Positions 20,880 through 33,095 are shown, counted from the stretch's first letter. The stretch is DNA of 64,000 bases from Caecitellus pseudoparvulus (GCA_965644315.1 CBFFRQ010000062.1:372001-436000), one strand, 5' to 3'. Notes: generated by a model from the letters alone, not told the origin. Numbers and translations: made by a program.

Positions 20880-21419
20880 GCGCCTGCTTCCTTTCCTTGT
20901 GCTGAGCGCGCATGAAAGCCCCGAGCATCGCCCCAGCGTCGCTCATCACGGCAAATTTACTCACTCCCTGTTTTCCAACGCATATCTACCTTGCTGCGTC
21001 TCTTCTTCCTTGAGCTGGGTTGGGTCGGTGTTGCAGGCGGCGTTTCACGTTACGTCGCCTGCCTGCTGCGCCCACCTTCCCTTCGAAGGCCGTGCGGAAG
21101 ACCACCCGCTGGCACTCAATAACTGAACTCGCAGTTGATTAGACGTGTGCGTTCCATTCCACTGCGTGTCCATGCCTTCGCTCCTCCTTGCCCTGCTTTT
21201 TGCCGCTCACAAACCTGTCTTCCGATCGTAACTGCACCGACGCACTGGCCTATTGTTCTTCGACTGGCGTTGCAGACGTGCTCCTGCGGATATGCATCCG
21301 CTGCATAATGCCCCGCGCTTTGCTTGCATTCCTGAAGCTGGCCAGGGCACAGGTGCAATGCATTGCAGTCACAAAGTTTGGTCAAGGCACTTGGATGGGG
21401 ACGCGCTGGGAGCAGGCAA
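20880..21419. other. Intergenic region
   Basis: Holds the 3' end region of the IDI-SQS gene and the 5' flank of the low-complexity gene to the left. The 21,100-21,330 part is somewhat AT-richer. No gene or RNA recognised. Confidence 0.4.
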
Positions 21420-24400
21420 TTACTCCGCCATGCCGCCGCGGCGGGTGCGCAGGCCACGTGGGGGGCTGGACAGAGCCCCTCCTTCCCTCTGCGTGCTGGA
21501 GCGAGGGAAGGTCTCCTCTGACGTGGGCACTTGGTACTTGGGCGGGATGGGTGCCTTGGGGGACGGCGCGGACAGGGCAATGCCCTTGGCACCAGCAGCC
21601 TCCTCCTCCTCCGCCGCTGCCGCAGACCACATGACGAGGGGCACGCCAGTGAAGGCGATGATGTACAGGACACACACCACTGCAGCTGCCAGGAGCAGGA
21701 CGTCAAAGGAGTCCGTGAGGCGCGGGACGTACCCTTCCCACGCACGGCTGCGCTCATTCAGCGTGCGCAGCAGAGCCGCCAGCACCACCGCCACGCCTGC
21801 CACGACGCGGCCGTCGAAGAGCGCCGTGAGGGCGCCGTGGGGCAGGCGTGCCACCACCCACGCCTCAGACGCAGCGGCGGCCTGCATGGCGTTGGCAAAG
21901 ACAGGCGTGGATGCGGCGCCGGGTGTGGCGGAGATGTGGGCTGCCAGCTTGCCCATGATGGAGCGCAGGTGGTGCAGGAAGATGCCGTAGACGGAGTGGC
22001 GGTTGCTGGCGGCCTGGATGAGGGACACGGCCTGGCCCTTGCGGATTTTGACGACGCCCGTGAAGACTTCCGTGTTGGAGGTGAGCTTGTCCAGGGTGGC
22101 GATGGCCATGATCTGGGGGATGGCGCAGAATCGGAAGACGTCGTCGGCCTGTAGAGCAGCCAGGTATGCCAGGCAGTGCGGCACGTGGCACATGGCGTCG
22201 GCGATGAGGTGGTTCAGGCAGCCCAGGGCGCCGTCAGCCGGCACGTGGGGGTCCTCGGGGGACCCGGCACTGCCGGGGGTGTATCCAGGCGGCACGGCGG
22301 CGGCAGAGGGCCCACCCGTGCCGCGCAGGGCGGCCAGTTTGGGCGCGTACCGGCTCCACACCGACCGTGGCCAGAAGGCGCGGCCCTCCACCAGGTCCTC
22401 CAGGTAATCCCGGATGATGTTGGTCTTCTGCAGGAACAGGCCCATGTGGTTGGCCACAGCCAGGTCGGCGGCCAGGGCGGCGTCCTCGGCGCCTGACGAC
22501 ACGAACAGGCGCGTGAGGCCCTCCCCCACCAGCCCCGCGACGAAGTGGCAGTACAGGTTGTACTCCGCGAGGTCCTCCGTGCCCTCCAGCAGGTCGCGGT
22601 CGGCGAAGCGAGCCATGCCGGCGCCCATCTTGGCGCAGATGTCGGCGATGACGTCCTGGTCGCCGGGCGGCAGCTCGGCGAAGGTCGCAGCGACCTGCCC
22701 GAACTCCTCCAGCAGCGTCGCCTCGTCGCCCTGCCCCACCCCCTGCATGCACCAAGAAGGGTCTTGCAGGTACGTGTGGAAGTCGCGCAGGTGGCGCAGC
22801 TTCTCCGCTGTCCGGCCGTCGGCGAAGGCGGTCATGTCGTCCTCCACCGTGTCCAGGCCCCGCAGTACGAGGTAGAAGACGGCGATGCTGGAGCGCAGGC
22901 GGGGAGACAGCTGGCGGATGACCATGGCGAAGGAGCGGGAGACGCGCCCCAGCATGTCCTCGCACCACATGGCGGCGGGGGTGGCCGTGGCGGCGTTGAG
23001 CGGCGTCACCTTGGCGGAGGCGGACAGGCCCGTCTTGTACAGGACCGCCGCCCACACCTCATCCACGTGCATGAGCTGGGACAGGGCACCCTCGGAGTGC
23101 GTCACCACCTTGCCGTAGGCGCCCTGCTTCTTGCCTTCGTCGCCCAGCGCCTCGGTGGGCGCCTGCACGGCGCCAGGGGCGGCAGCGGCAGCACCTGCGC
23201 CGGCGCCAGCTGGGATGCTTTTGAAGTGGGCCTGCGTCAAGCGGGTGGCCAGGGCGGGCACGCCGCGGCTGTCGGGGTCCCGGGCGGCGTGGGCGTCCAC
23301 AGCAGCCTCTGCCGCCTTGGCGTCCCGCATGACGTCGGCATGGGGGGGCAGTGTGTAGGGGGGCGTGCCGAAGCGGTGGATCGTGTGCAGCTCCACGATG
23401 GGGGCGAGGTCCCCCCCCGCCAGCGTGGCCCACCATCGGTACAGCATGGTGCGCTCCATGCACTTGAACCAGGGTGCGACGAGGGTGCCGTCCGTCTCTG
23501 ACGCGTGCACCCACTGTGCCATTTCCGTGGGGGTGAAGGCGCGGACGCTGTCCACTTCGTTGGGGTTGGGTGCCAGGCGGGGCATGGTGGGTGGCACGGC
23601 GATGAGGATGTGGTCAATCTCGTGCTCCGCCCACAGGTTCTCGGGGTCGTTGGCAGGCGCCATGTAGTGGATGCGGGTGACGAAGTGGAAGCAGGACAGC
23701 GGCACGTCCTCGGGGGGGATGCCCAGTTCCTGCTGCAATTTCCGCACTGCCGCCCGCTTGACGCCCAGCGCATCCACCGGCTCCAGCTCCGCGTCAAAGT
23801 GCAGGGGGTGGGAGCAGCACGTGTTGGCCCAGTAAGCAGGGAAGGTGACCTTGGAAGCAGCGCGCTGCGGGGGCGGAAGGGGGAGTGGGGCTGGCCGTGA
23901 GGGTGGCTTGCGCACGTCAGAGCGGCGCCGGCGCCACAGGCGCTGGGAACACAGGACTCCATGGAGAACAGCATGATGTTCCACAGGCAAAGCAGCAGGC
24001 GCCAGCAACTCGGGGGCCCACGCGTGCGTTGCCGGCCCAGGGGGGGGTGTGATGCGCCCCCCCCGGAAACGGCGGCGGTGTTTCTTTGCACGCACCTGCT
24101 GCAGGATGAGCTTGCCCTCGGGCGTGAAGAGGAAGACAGAGAAAGCACGGTGCAGCATGCCATCTTCGACGTTCTTCAGCACATGTGCTGCGGGCGGCGA
24201 GCGGGGTGCAGGCTGGTGTGGGGCATTCCAACCGAACGAAGCTGGGCGAGACACGCACACTCCTTCTTGCTGGCGTGTCCAATGACGACGTCGTTGTTGT
24301 CCACCAAGATGACACGCTCAGCCATCATGGCGGCCTGCTGCCCATCAGCAGCAGCCAGCGCCGCGTCAGCCTGCGAGTGAGGCAGGTGTGCATCAGTTGG

Positions 24401-24452
24401 CGTTTCGCCTTGCAGCTCGTGGCTGCAGAGCAATGGGCCAAACACTCACCAT
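21420..24452 (-). CDS. Bifunctional isopentenyl-diphosphate isomerase - squalene synthase fusion
   Basis: Catalyses IPP/DMAPP isomerisation and condensation of two farnesyl diphosphates to squalene, the entry to sterol synthesis. Exons: 24452-24450 (ATG only), 24370-24259, 24187-24096, 23864-21420 (883 aa). N-terminal type I IDI (about residues 1-240): MMAERVILVDNNDVVIG, GMLHRAFSVFLF, the active-site Cys motif WANTCCSHPL, the Nudix-like ALGVKRAAVRKLQQELGIP, and AEHEIDHILI with the catalytic Glu. A ~90-residue Ala/Gly-rich linker follows. The SQS part has YLVLRGLDTVEDDMTAF (first Asp-rich motif), YCHFVAGLVGEGLTRLF and MGLFLQKTNIIRDYLEDL (second). One C-terminal membrane helix (DVLLLAAAVVCVLYIIAF) anchors it, as in normal SQS on the ER. 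Introns are 79, 71 and 231 bp; the last is stop-free and 3n, but homologues run continuously from LQQ to KVTFP across it, so it is an intron. Confidence 0.95.
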
Positions 24453-24802
24453 GGCGGGGGCGAAGGAAGGCAAGCAGTGGCAGTGCTCTGGGCACTGTGT
24501 CGAAGGAAGGGCCTTGGAGCAACGTGCAGACGACCAAGGGCGACTGCTAGCGTGCTTCGGAGCGCAATGAAAGGTGCTGCCTGCAGGTGCAGTGCACCTG
24601 CACTGGCCAGGGGGGGGGTGCAGGGGGGGGGATGCCAACCCCCCCTTGTCCCGTGCTCGCTCTGCCTGCACCCGACACATCCCTCGCGCACGAACCGCTC
24701 CGCGCAGGGCACGAGCTTGACCCACGCTCCTGTGCTGGCCACCAGCCTCTGCCAGCTTAGCAGGGCAGCTGGCTTGGCAGCGCAAGGCGGCACCGCTCAG
24801 GC
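24453..24802. promoter_or_regulatory. Divergent promoter region between IDI-SQS and the Tudor-like gene
   Basis: 350 bp between the two start codons, so it must hold both promoters and 5' UTRs. It contains a copy of a 12-mer also found in three introns (24587-24598) and two G9 runs (24610-24618, 24623-24631) followed by a C7 run (24639-24645), which can form a hairpin or G-quadruplex. No TATA box is seen. Confidence 0.5.
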
Positions 24803-26381
24803 ATGGCACAGGAGGGTGACGGCGGGGGCAGCCCCAAGTGGGACTCCGCCCTCACGGAAGACGCCCTGAAAGTCGTGCCCAGCAACATAATCTCCCTCGT
24901 GGACGGCGCACCAGTCCGTGAGTGTGAGCTGGCCCGCCGCTGGCAGCGGCTGCTGAGGTGCAGGTGGTGGTGTGAAACGCCCGCCGCCGCCGTCCCTACG
25001 GAACCCTGCAGCGCCCTCTGCTCACGCCCCTCGTTGCTGCCTTGTGCAGAGGAGAAAGAACAGCTCATGAACCGCATCCAGGTGTTGGCAGCAGAGCGCT
25101 ACGATGCTCTGGCACGCGCCTTTTTCCAGCGCCGGTGGGCTGCGGCCTCCCTGGCAGCGCTGCAGGATTACCAAGAGCGCGCAGCTAACGTGCGCTTCAC
25201 GGTGCGTCCCGCCTGCTGACCAAGTGCGCATCTGGTGCTTACCGCCCTTATCTTGCTGCTCTCGCGCCTTGTCTGCTCGCTCGGTGTCCTGGCATCGCGC
25301 CACGCTGCCCGCCCGCTTTGAGCCGCTGCTGCAGTGCCGCTGTTCACGGCAAGGCCTTGCACTGCCAGCGGCACAGCACGCCCCTCCACTCCTGCGCCCG
25401 CCACAGGAGTCTGTAGAGAAGCTTGTGGACGAGTGGGCTGCATCACAGCCTGCAGTGCGGGCTCCGAAGGGGGAGGGCAGCGCTAGCCGTGGCGGCAGGC
25501 AGCGCCGCCAACCAAAGCGCAGTGCAGCTGCCACCACAGGGCCGGCGGCCAGCACTGGCACGGAGGCAGGCTCTGCTGCCTCCAGCCGGTGGACCTACGC
25601 CCACAAGTCCCCCTTGGAGTTTGCACTGTCCCCAGTCGAAACGCTCGCCGACCTGAAGGCCATGCACATCGATTGGAAGGTGCGAGCGCGGAAATTCGCC
25701 ACGCTGCCAACACGCCCTGACATCCCTGTGGAGGTGAAGCGGGACAGTGCGGCACTAGGGCGCTCCAGCGCGGCACGAGTGCCGCCTGGCGTCGCTTCAG
25801 GCAATGTCCTGCACATCGCAGGGCAGGTGCTGACCCCCGGCGACGACGTCGTCATCGTGGCCACGCTGTCGGCGGAGGAGTTCGTGGCACGCCTGCTGCG
25901 GGTCACCCACGCGGAGGCCGTCGTGGGGCTGCCTGACGGCTCCAAGGCCCGCATCCCCACCCTGCACCTGCGCCGGGGACGCTTCACCATGACCAAGCTC
26001 ACCACCCCTGGCTTGCCCTCTCTCGGACCAGCCAACGACAGCCCAGCGACGCCGGCACCCCCCCCCACGTCTGCTGCGCCCCCTTCCCTGCCGCCTGCTC
26101 CGGCCAGCCAGGCCTCTGCCACCACGACCAGCTCGTCACAGGGGCACCCCCCTCGAACGACTAGTGGACCCCCCCCCTCCTCCCAAACACCCCCCTCCAG
26201 CTCAGCCGCTGGCGGGTTGACCCCTGCCGTGCAGGCAGCCATGGAAGCTGCAGCCAGGGCAGGGGGCGCCCTGGCACCCCCCCTCGCCTCTGGCGGCACC
26301 AAGCGTGTGCGTGAGGTGGGGGGTGGCGGGGGGCAAGCCAAGCGCCCACGAAGCGGCAGCTCAGGCAGCCATGTGGTGTGA
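24803..26381 (+). CDS. Putative chromatin-associated protein with a Tudor-like domain
   Basis: Exons: 24803-24917, 25050-25201, 25407-26381 (413 aa); introns 132 and 205 bp with GTGAGT and GTGCGT donors. The N-terminal ~110 residues are helical, with coiled-coil character (VQEKEQLMNRIQVLAAERYD, RAFFQRRWAAASLAALQDYQ), followed by a basic disordered linker (RGGRQRRQPKRSAAA). About residues 215-265 read GQVLTPGDDVVIVATLSAEE, FVARLLRVTHAEAVVGLPDG and RIPTLHLRRGRFTM, a five-strand pattern typical of Tudor/SH3-like barrels. The tail is Pro/Ser-rich and ends with a basic NLS-like patch (TKRVREVG, AKRPRSGSS). A helical coil plus capped Tudor resembles Sds3/BRMS1 or SGF29 subunits of histone-modifying complexes, but I cannot choose. 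It ends 40 bp from the convergent gene. Confidence 0.6.
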
Positions 26382-26421
26382 GCGGCGCCCAATGCATTAG
26401 GTTTTCCGAGCCCCGCCCTGC

Positions 26422-28096
26422 TCACCCCTCTGACCGGACGAAAGAGATGTCGCCCTGCGGCACCGTCACCACCTCGCCGTCAGACAGGTCGGACGCTTCA
26501 CCAGCGGCCACTTCCCCAACGCTCAGCACGTCATCCAGCGGCACAAAGTGCCCAGAGTCCCCTGCCCGGAGGTACCCGGCGGCACGCCCCCCATACACTG
26601 CCGGGACACGGCCCGCCTGCTCCTCCCCGGCGATGAACGCGTCCAGGGTCATGAGGTGTGACGAGTCGGTTTCTGGCGGTCCCTCGGACGAATGCCCTGA
26701 CTCGCCGCCAGATGAGTACTCTTCCCACATTTCAGAGACAGGGGCATCGGGCTGAGGTGGAGCTGGTGCTGGCGCGGGAGCCGCCTTGCGCGCCAGGGCC
26801 TCCAGAAGTGCGGCATGCAGCTCTGCCTGCGCGGCTTGCAGCTCCGCCAAGCCCTCGGCCACCACGCCGCCAACGTGCTGCCCGACTGCGCCTGCTGCCG
26901 CTGCAGCCATCGCTGCGCCGCCACTCGGGCCATCCCCCGTGCTGGCTGTGAGGGACAGTTCAGAAATGGCCTTGAGGATTTCCTCTGCGGTCTCCTGTGT
27001 CCGCGCTGCCTTGGCGTTCAGCGTGGTGTGTGTTGCCACTTGGCGTGCTCGCAACGCAGCGGCATCTTGCGCCGCAGCGGAGCGAGCTGCACCTTGCTCT
27101 GCGTGCAGCTCCACCATGGAAGCACCTAAACTCTGCAGCATGGCCATGATTGCCGCGCCATCCAAGCACTGCTGGGGCTGCGCAGGGGCTGGTGCCGGTG
27201 GCTGAGCCAACGCTGCTGTCGCCAGCATGGCCAAGATGTCCGCGTCCGAAACGCCGGTGGGCGCTGCCGGTGCAGGGGATGGAGCAGGGGGCTCCCGCGC
27301 CGCCAGTGCTGACACTTGCTCTTGCAGCCCCCGAATGGACTCCAGCAGCTGTGGGTCAGGTGTCGGTGGGGGTGCTGAGTGCACTGTGATGGTGGTGGGG
27401 GCAGCTGCTGGCTGAGGTGGAGGGGTGGCTGGCGGCACCACCGTCAGGGACGGCACAGACACAAAAGAAGGCTGGGTAGGCGGCGGCTGGTACACTGCCA
27501 CTGGCCCGTAGGTTGCGGGCTCTGGTGTCCGGGCCACTTTGCGTCGGCGTGTCGGTCGAGAGCTCATGGTGAAGCTGCCGGTGAGGGGCGCTGGCACGTG
27601 CTTCTGGGCAGGTGGTGGCGGGGCCGGCTTGTCTTCCGCTTCTGGAAAGGTGTTCAGACCGGCCAGCCCCAGTGGGCGCAGCGTCCCGCTGCGTTGCGGC
27701 AGTGCAGGGCCTGCCAGTGTCAGCGAGTTGGGCAGGGCGTTTCCTGGGAACGCCAGCAGTGGCACCATGCCCCGTCGTTTCCGACGGGCGGAGCGCGTGC
27801 TGCGCACAAACTTGTCGAATCGCTCAGGTGTTGTGGGTTCCACCGGGGTTTGCGCGCTTGTTCCCGTGCGGGCTGTCCCTTGTCGTGGGGCAGCAGTCAA
27901 AGTTCGCCTGCCGTTGCGCTGCACGCCATGGCGTGAAACGGCAGTCGTGAAGCCGCTCATGGCTGCGGCGTTCACAGTCGCATCTGCAGAGCAGGTGCAA
28001 GGAAAACATGCAATTTTACAGTATGCCTGGCTGCACTAGCTCCAGCACTGCGTCCTGCTCACCTAGCTCTCCGTACAGCTCGTGCAGGGCCGTCAT
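26422..28096 (-). CDS. Hypothetical Ala/Pro-rich protein with a helical core
   Basis: Exons: 28096-28063 (MTALHELYGELD), 27983-26422; intron 27984-28062 (79 bp). Predicted 531 aa. The N-terminus has basic patches (SRPTRRRKVARTP, STRSARRKRRGM), then a Pro-rich region to about residue 215. A helical core follows (PQLLESIRGLQEQVSALAAR, IMAMLQSLGASMVELHAEQG, AARTQETAEEILKAISELSL) with amphipathic Ala/Leu/Glu heptads. The C-terminus is acidic and ordered-looking (DSSHLMTLDAFIAGEEQAGR, GHFVPLDDVLSVGEV, LSDGEVVTVPQGD). No family recognised. It could be a nuclear scaffold, given the basic segments, but this is inference. Confidence 0.6.
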
Positions 28097-28256
28097 GCTG
28101 TGCGATGGTGCTGCAGCGGTGGACACGTTGGTGCGCCAAGCCTGACCTGGCGAGCAGTGTGGTGGCCGGGCAAGGCTACTGGCAGGTGCATTACACTCTG
28201 GGTGGAATTGATTTACCCGGTAGCCCTGTGTGTGGGCTGCAGCAGCCACGCTGGTG

Positions 28257-31200
28257 TCACCCTCGGGATATAGTGGAGTGCACGTGCATGCGAGCCGACT
28301 CCCTCACTGTGTCCACTGGCGCCACGCCGACGGAAGGGAGGTCTGGCAGGCTACGAGGGGGGGCAAAGCGCATGTGCATGAGGGGGGGCGCATCCAGAGC
28401 GCTCAGCCCCTCGCTGCCCTGCACCCCCGCCGGCACAACCGCGGAAAACGGCCGGGGCAACGCCCCGCGCACCAGCAGCACCAGCTCCTCAAACGTGTGC
28501 AAGGTGACGGGTGCCAGTGTGCGGATGTCTGTCAAGGCGGTTTCGCTGCCTGGCAGGGCAGGGGGCAGCCCCGCTGCCTGCAGGGTTTGAGCAGGCGCCA
28601 CGCCGGCCGTCTCCCCCGCCTCTGCAACGTGCTGCAACGCCGCGTCACGCTGCATGCAACGCAGGAGGTGGCTCACCAAGTCGCACTGGGCCCAAATGCC
28701 CTCCTGGTTCAGCAGCACCGTCACAGCGGCCCCGGCCAGCAGCAACCCGTGGCCAAACTCCCCCAAATCCCGGTCTCGCACACCTGCCACGCCGGCAATG
28801 CCTGAGAACACCGACACTGCCAGGAGGGCTGACCACACCCGGTGCCAGGAGTCGGAGTACCCCCCGAGGCCAAACGACACCACCCGCTCCTCAGCCGATG
28901 CAAGGGGGTCGGAGCCAGCCCCTGCCGCCACACTGGGCTGCCCGTCGACACCCTCCTCGTACAAGGCTTGGCCCACAGCCACCAGCGCCTCAGTCAGCAG
29001 GGGCACGTCGAACTTAGTGCTGCCCAGGACACTGGCCGCCGTCGCGGCGTCAGCTGGCAGCGCAGGCCCCGCACAGCTGCCGAGTACCCGTGCTGCCGCC
29101 CTGTCCGCCACATGTGCGGCAGCGGCCGTGATCTCCATGGGAGCCAGGACACTGCTGCGATCAGCTGCCAGGGCACCGTCAGCACCACCCACGGCAGCCA
29201 GCCCCAGGGAGCCCTTTGCGACAGAGGGGGGCAGGGCCAGTGGGCCCATGGTCAGGAAGGTGTTCATGTCTGCCCGGTGCAGTGCGCTGCCCAGGAGGTG
29301 CAGCAAGGCCAGTGCGTTGCCCATCTCGCGCAGGTTCTGGAACACACGTGGCCGCAGGGCAGGCCACGACACGAGGTTCTTCAGGCGTTCGCGCATGACC
29401 TGCAACTGCATGCCTGCACCAATGGCATAGTCAGGCAGGCTGGTGGGCGGCAGGGCCTGTAAAATGGCGAACACGTCCCGGCCGAGGCGGGAGCGCGCCA
29501 CTTCACAGGCCACTTGCCGCGTCAGCTGCTCAGACAGCACTGCAAGCTGCTGCACGGACAGGAGGCGCACGATGGCGCGGGCGTGGGTGGGCCCCAGGAA
29601 CGCACGACGCGAGGTCGTGGCCGCGACCATGACCTCTGCCAGCGGCTCCGGCAGCATGGCGTAGTACCGCCGGTGCGTGTCCGGGCGCTGGCCACGGTCC
29701 CGCGCCTTGCGTGCGGCAGGCGTGAAGCCCTTCGCACGCACGAAGCGGTGTGTGACGGCGTTCCACACGTAGTTGGGCACGACGTCGTCGACTAGGTAGA
29801 TGAGGAGAGCCGAGAACAGCCGGCTGCGTGAGGTGAGGAGGCTCACGCCACCCCCCCCTTCACTGCCCTCCGCCTCCACCACCAGCACCTGCCAGGGTGG
29901 CAGTCCAACGGCATGTGTGCTGAGGCTGGCGTGGGCAGCCTGCAGGATGCTCAGGCCGGTCGCGTAGTCTGCGATGCCCTCAGGGGCATCGTCTTCCACC
30001 GCTCGCACGAGGCGGTCCAAGTCCGGGCGCAGGTGGTTGGCCAGGATGGTGCGCATGATTTCGCGGCCGACGTCCACTGGCGCACGCCCCACCAGTGGTA
30101 CAGCGTGTTCTTGCAGCAGGTACTCCAAGCCACAGGCCTGCTGCTGCAGGGAGTGCCGGGGCAGGGCGCCCATGCCCACCGCTTCAGGTTGTGTTGAGGT
30201 GGGCTCATCCGCCCCGAACACTCCGCCCCAGCGACCTCCTGCACCGGCCAACGTGGCCAAGTGCTCATCCCACACAGCCGCCGCCTCACCACTGATGGTG
30301 CTACGTGCAGCTGCCACTTTGGCTGTCGTGTAGATGCTGGTGGCGGCGTGCTGCACAAACTGCTCCAGGGCCATGGCGGCCTCAGCCTCAATCTCCGCAA
30401 ACAAGTGCGCCGTGCGGGCATTGTGCAGGGCGTACGCAGCTGCGTCATTGTACAGGTCCAAGGCGTGCAGTGCCGAGGCAGCGGCGTGCGGTGCGCCCAC
30501 CTCCAGCGCGTGCTTGGTGACCATCCACGGCATGGACGTGCGCAGGGGAAACTGCACACGTTTGTCAATGCTCAAGTGCATCTCACGGAACCACAGGGAT
30601 GCCAGGCTGCGCTGCAGGGCCAGCGCCGTGCCGCTTGCGTTCAGCAGGTGGGGGTACGTGTCCAGGTTTGCAGCAAAGGCACGCATGCGTGCGACTTTCT
30701 CTGCCCGAATGAGCTTGGCCGAGAACATGGACCCGGATGCGGAGAACTTCGATGTGGGGTCCACGATGGCCTCAATGAAGGCTTGCAAAGCCACACGCTG
30801 GGCGGTGCCTGGGCCCACCAGCCGCCCTGGAGGCACCCCCTTTGGCTCTGTGCCTTTCGTGGAGTGTTGCTTGCGCGACTGGGCGGCGGTGAGGTACTCG
30901 CTCTCCTGCCGGGAGGTGTCGCCCCTGGACTCCTGAAACGCCGACAGCCACTCTGCAGCCACACTGCGCAGGTCCAGCAGCACGCCCTCCATGTACTTGT
31001 CCCCAGAGCGCACAGCCTTGGTCAGCTGGTCCGTCACCAGCCCGTGCACAAAGTACTGCACTCGCGAGTGCGCCTCGTACCGCAGCACAGGGTCCAGCAG
31101 GGGGCAGGCCTCCTGCACGGCACTGGCTGTGGTTTTGATGGCAGTGACAAAGTCCAGCAGCACTGTCAGTTCCTCTGGGCTGTAGTTCTCCCGCGTCGCT

Positions 31201-33095
31201 CGCTCGAAGGCAAAGGAGGAGCCGCCGCCCCCCCCAGCCTGCAGCTGGAACTTCGCGGCACTCTGAGCCAGAACGGAATCAGTCCAGCCCCCCAGCGCCG
31301 TCAGCACGGCATGCACCGCCTTCCACGCTTCCCCCACAGCCCCGGCATCGGGCGCCCCGTCCTCCATCTCATGCCCCGGCCGCACTTTCAGCGAGCCGTG
31401 ACCTGTGGAGGTGTTGGCCGCCCCCGCCCCTGTGCCCGTGCCGCTGTGGATGTACACGCGTTTGGAGTCCGTCAGAGGCTGCTCCGCTTTGACTCGGGCC
31501 ACAGCCCGGGCCAGCTGTGTCATCACCTGCACGTGCTGCGTGCGCATGGCCGCCCACTTGCCAGGCAGCAACATCGCCTCCAGCGCGCTGCGGCGTTCGA
31601 CAGGGCTGCCCAGGAACGCCTCCGTTTCCTCTGGCCACAACTGCAGGCTGAGCAAGTTCCGCAGCACGAAGCGTGGCTGCAGGGCGAGGTCCCCAAAGAT
31701 GGGCACGACGGGGTGTGCCTTCAAGACGGCGGCCGCGGTGGACACGTTGAAGGCCTTGCTGGTCAGGATGCTGCCGTCCTTCTTGGGGTTCTCCACCTGG
31801 GGCAAGTTGGTGTTCAGTGCGGCGGTGTGTGGCACGAACTGCGCCCCAGTGGGCTGGTCCAGCACCAGCAGCCCCATGGCCAAGGCCAGCACCAGAGCGT
31901 ACCGGTCTGCCTGCAGAACGGGCGCACCAGGCCCGCCGGCCAGAGCGCCAAGGATGAAGTTGACCAAGGCAGTGACAGCGGCCAAGGCGTCGTCCTTGAC
32001 GACGCCAGTGAAGGCAAACACTTGCTCACGCAGGAGTGCCAGGAAGAAGCCCATTCCGGGCAAGTCCTTTCCTAGGCCGTCCAGCTCTCCGGCACAGTTT
32101 TCCTCAGGTGTTAAATCAGGGCATGCAGCCATGGCCCTGAGAAGGAGAAGAGCAGGGGCGCGTGTGATTGGATGCAGGGCGAGGCAAGCTGTGCTGTCGG
32201 CGGGGTGACTGCCACGTACTTGCGCAGGGTGGACAGCTCGTTGAGCACCGCCCCCTTCATGCCCTTGAGCACTTCCATGACGACAAAGTTGCTGAAAATG
32301 TGGGCCAGGTTGAGGTACACTGCTGTGGGCACGACACGGTGCTTGCGGGGCGCGATACTGGCCAGCGCGTTGGCCGTGGCCGACGCTGCGTTGCGCAGGA
32401 ACTGCACCATGTTCATGACACGGCGCACTCGGGGCAGGAGCGTGTCCACCGTCACGCGGTTCAGCGACCCCTCAAACGCCTTCACTTCAGCGTCAATAGG
32501 GCGCTTCTCCTCGATGGCCGCTGCCTGCTGTGCAAGGGCTGCCTCGGAGGGCTTGCTGCCAGCTCGCTGTGCTTCCCGCACCGCCTCAGAAGCTTCGTCC
32601 AGAGCTGCCTGCGCCGCCGACCTGCGCTCCCGGAGCTCCTCAGGCAAGGAGAGCGGCGGAATGGCACATGCGGCATTGCGGTAGGTGTACAGCATCCCTG
32701 TGCAAAGCAGCGGGGGGCGCCGAGTGTGTCGGAGTGAGCACATGGGTGCTGCGCTGCCTGGCTCACGGGAGTACCCGGCACCCTCCTCAGCCACAGCCGA
32801 CAACTGCAGCACCAAGTCCAGCATGGCAGTCATGTGTGGATCTGCGGGGAAGATCCCCTTGCCCTCAGGCACCTGTGTGGGACCCGGCTTGGGTGCGCCG
32901 TGTCGCGAGCTCGGCGCTCCCCCGGTCGCTGCGACTGCTCACCATCTTGCCTCTTCCCTGGCCAGGTTCGTCCACCTTGGAGTATGGAAAGGACACTGCA
33001 GCAGCGGGCAAGCTGTACACGCCAACGCCGCCCTGTGCCTCACCGCGCAGGGCGGTGAGTGCGTCAACTGCTGCGCTCACGTTGGCGTTGGCCAT
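28257..33095 (-). CDS. CYFIP: CYFIP/Sra1/PIR121, subunit of the WAVE (SCAR) regulatory complex
   Basis: Links Rac1-GTP to WAVE-driven Arp2/3 actin nucleation at the membrane. Exons: 33095-32943, 32872-32767, 32697-32220, 32136-28257 (1538 aa; human 1253). Spliced N-terminus: ANVSAAVDALTALRGEA, AVAEEGAGYSRMLYTYRN, then VRRVMNMVQFLRNAA and HIFSNFVVMEVLKGMKGA, matching CYFIP (EEGQEYAVMLYTWR, KLMNFMYFQRNA). In the large exon: HPVVPIFGDLAL, ENYSPEELTVLLDFVTAIK, LASLWFREMHLSIDKRVQFP, TSMPWMVTKHALE, ALDLYNDAAAYALHNARTAH, and FQNLREMGNALALLHLLGSA. Introns are 70, 69 and 83 bp, all in the first fifth of the gene. Low-complexity insertions account for the extra length. The promoter region is shared with the divergent COA3-like gene. 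Confidence 0.93.

Noticed and set aside
23865-24095. A 77-codon stop-free extension inside the IPP isomerase domain, as if it were an inserted peptide
   Set aside because: It begins with GTGCGT and ends with CCGCAG, and homologues run without a gap from LQQ to KVTFP across it. It is an intron that happens to be a multiple of three.
30261-32075. A 604-codon + strand open frame antisense to CYFIP
   Set aside because: Its product is His/Gln/Arg-rich with no family resemblance and mirrors conserved CYFIP codons; it is an antisense shadow.
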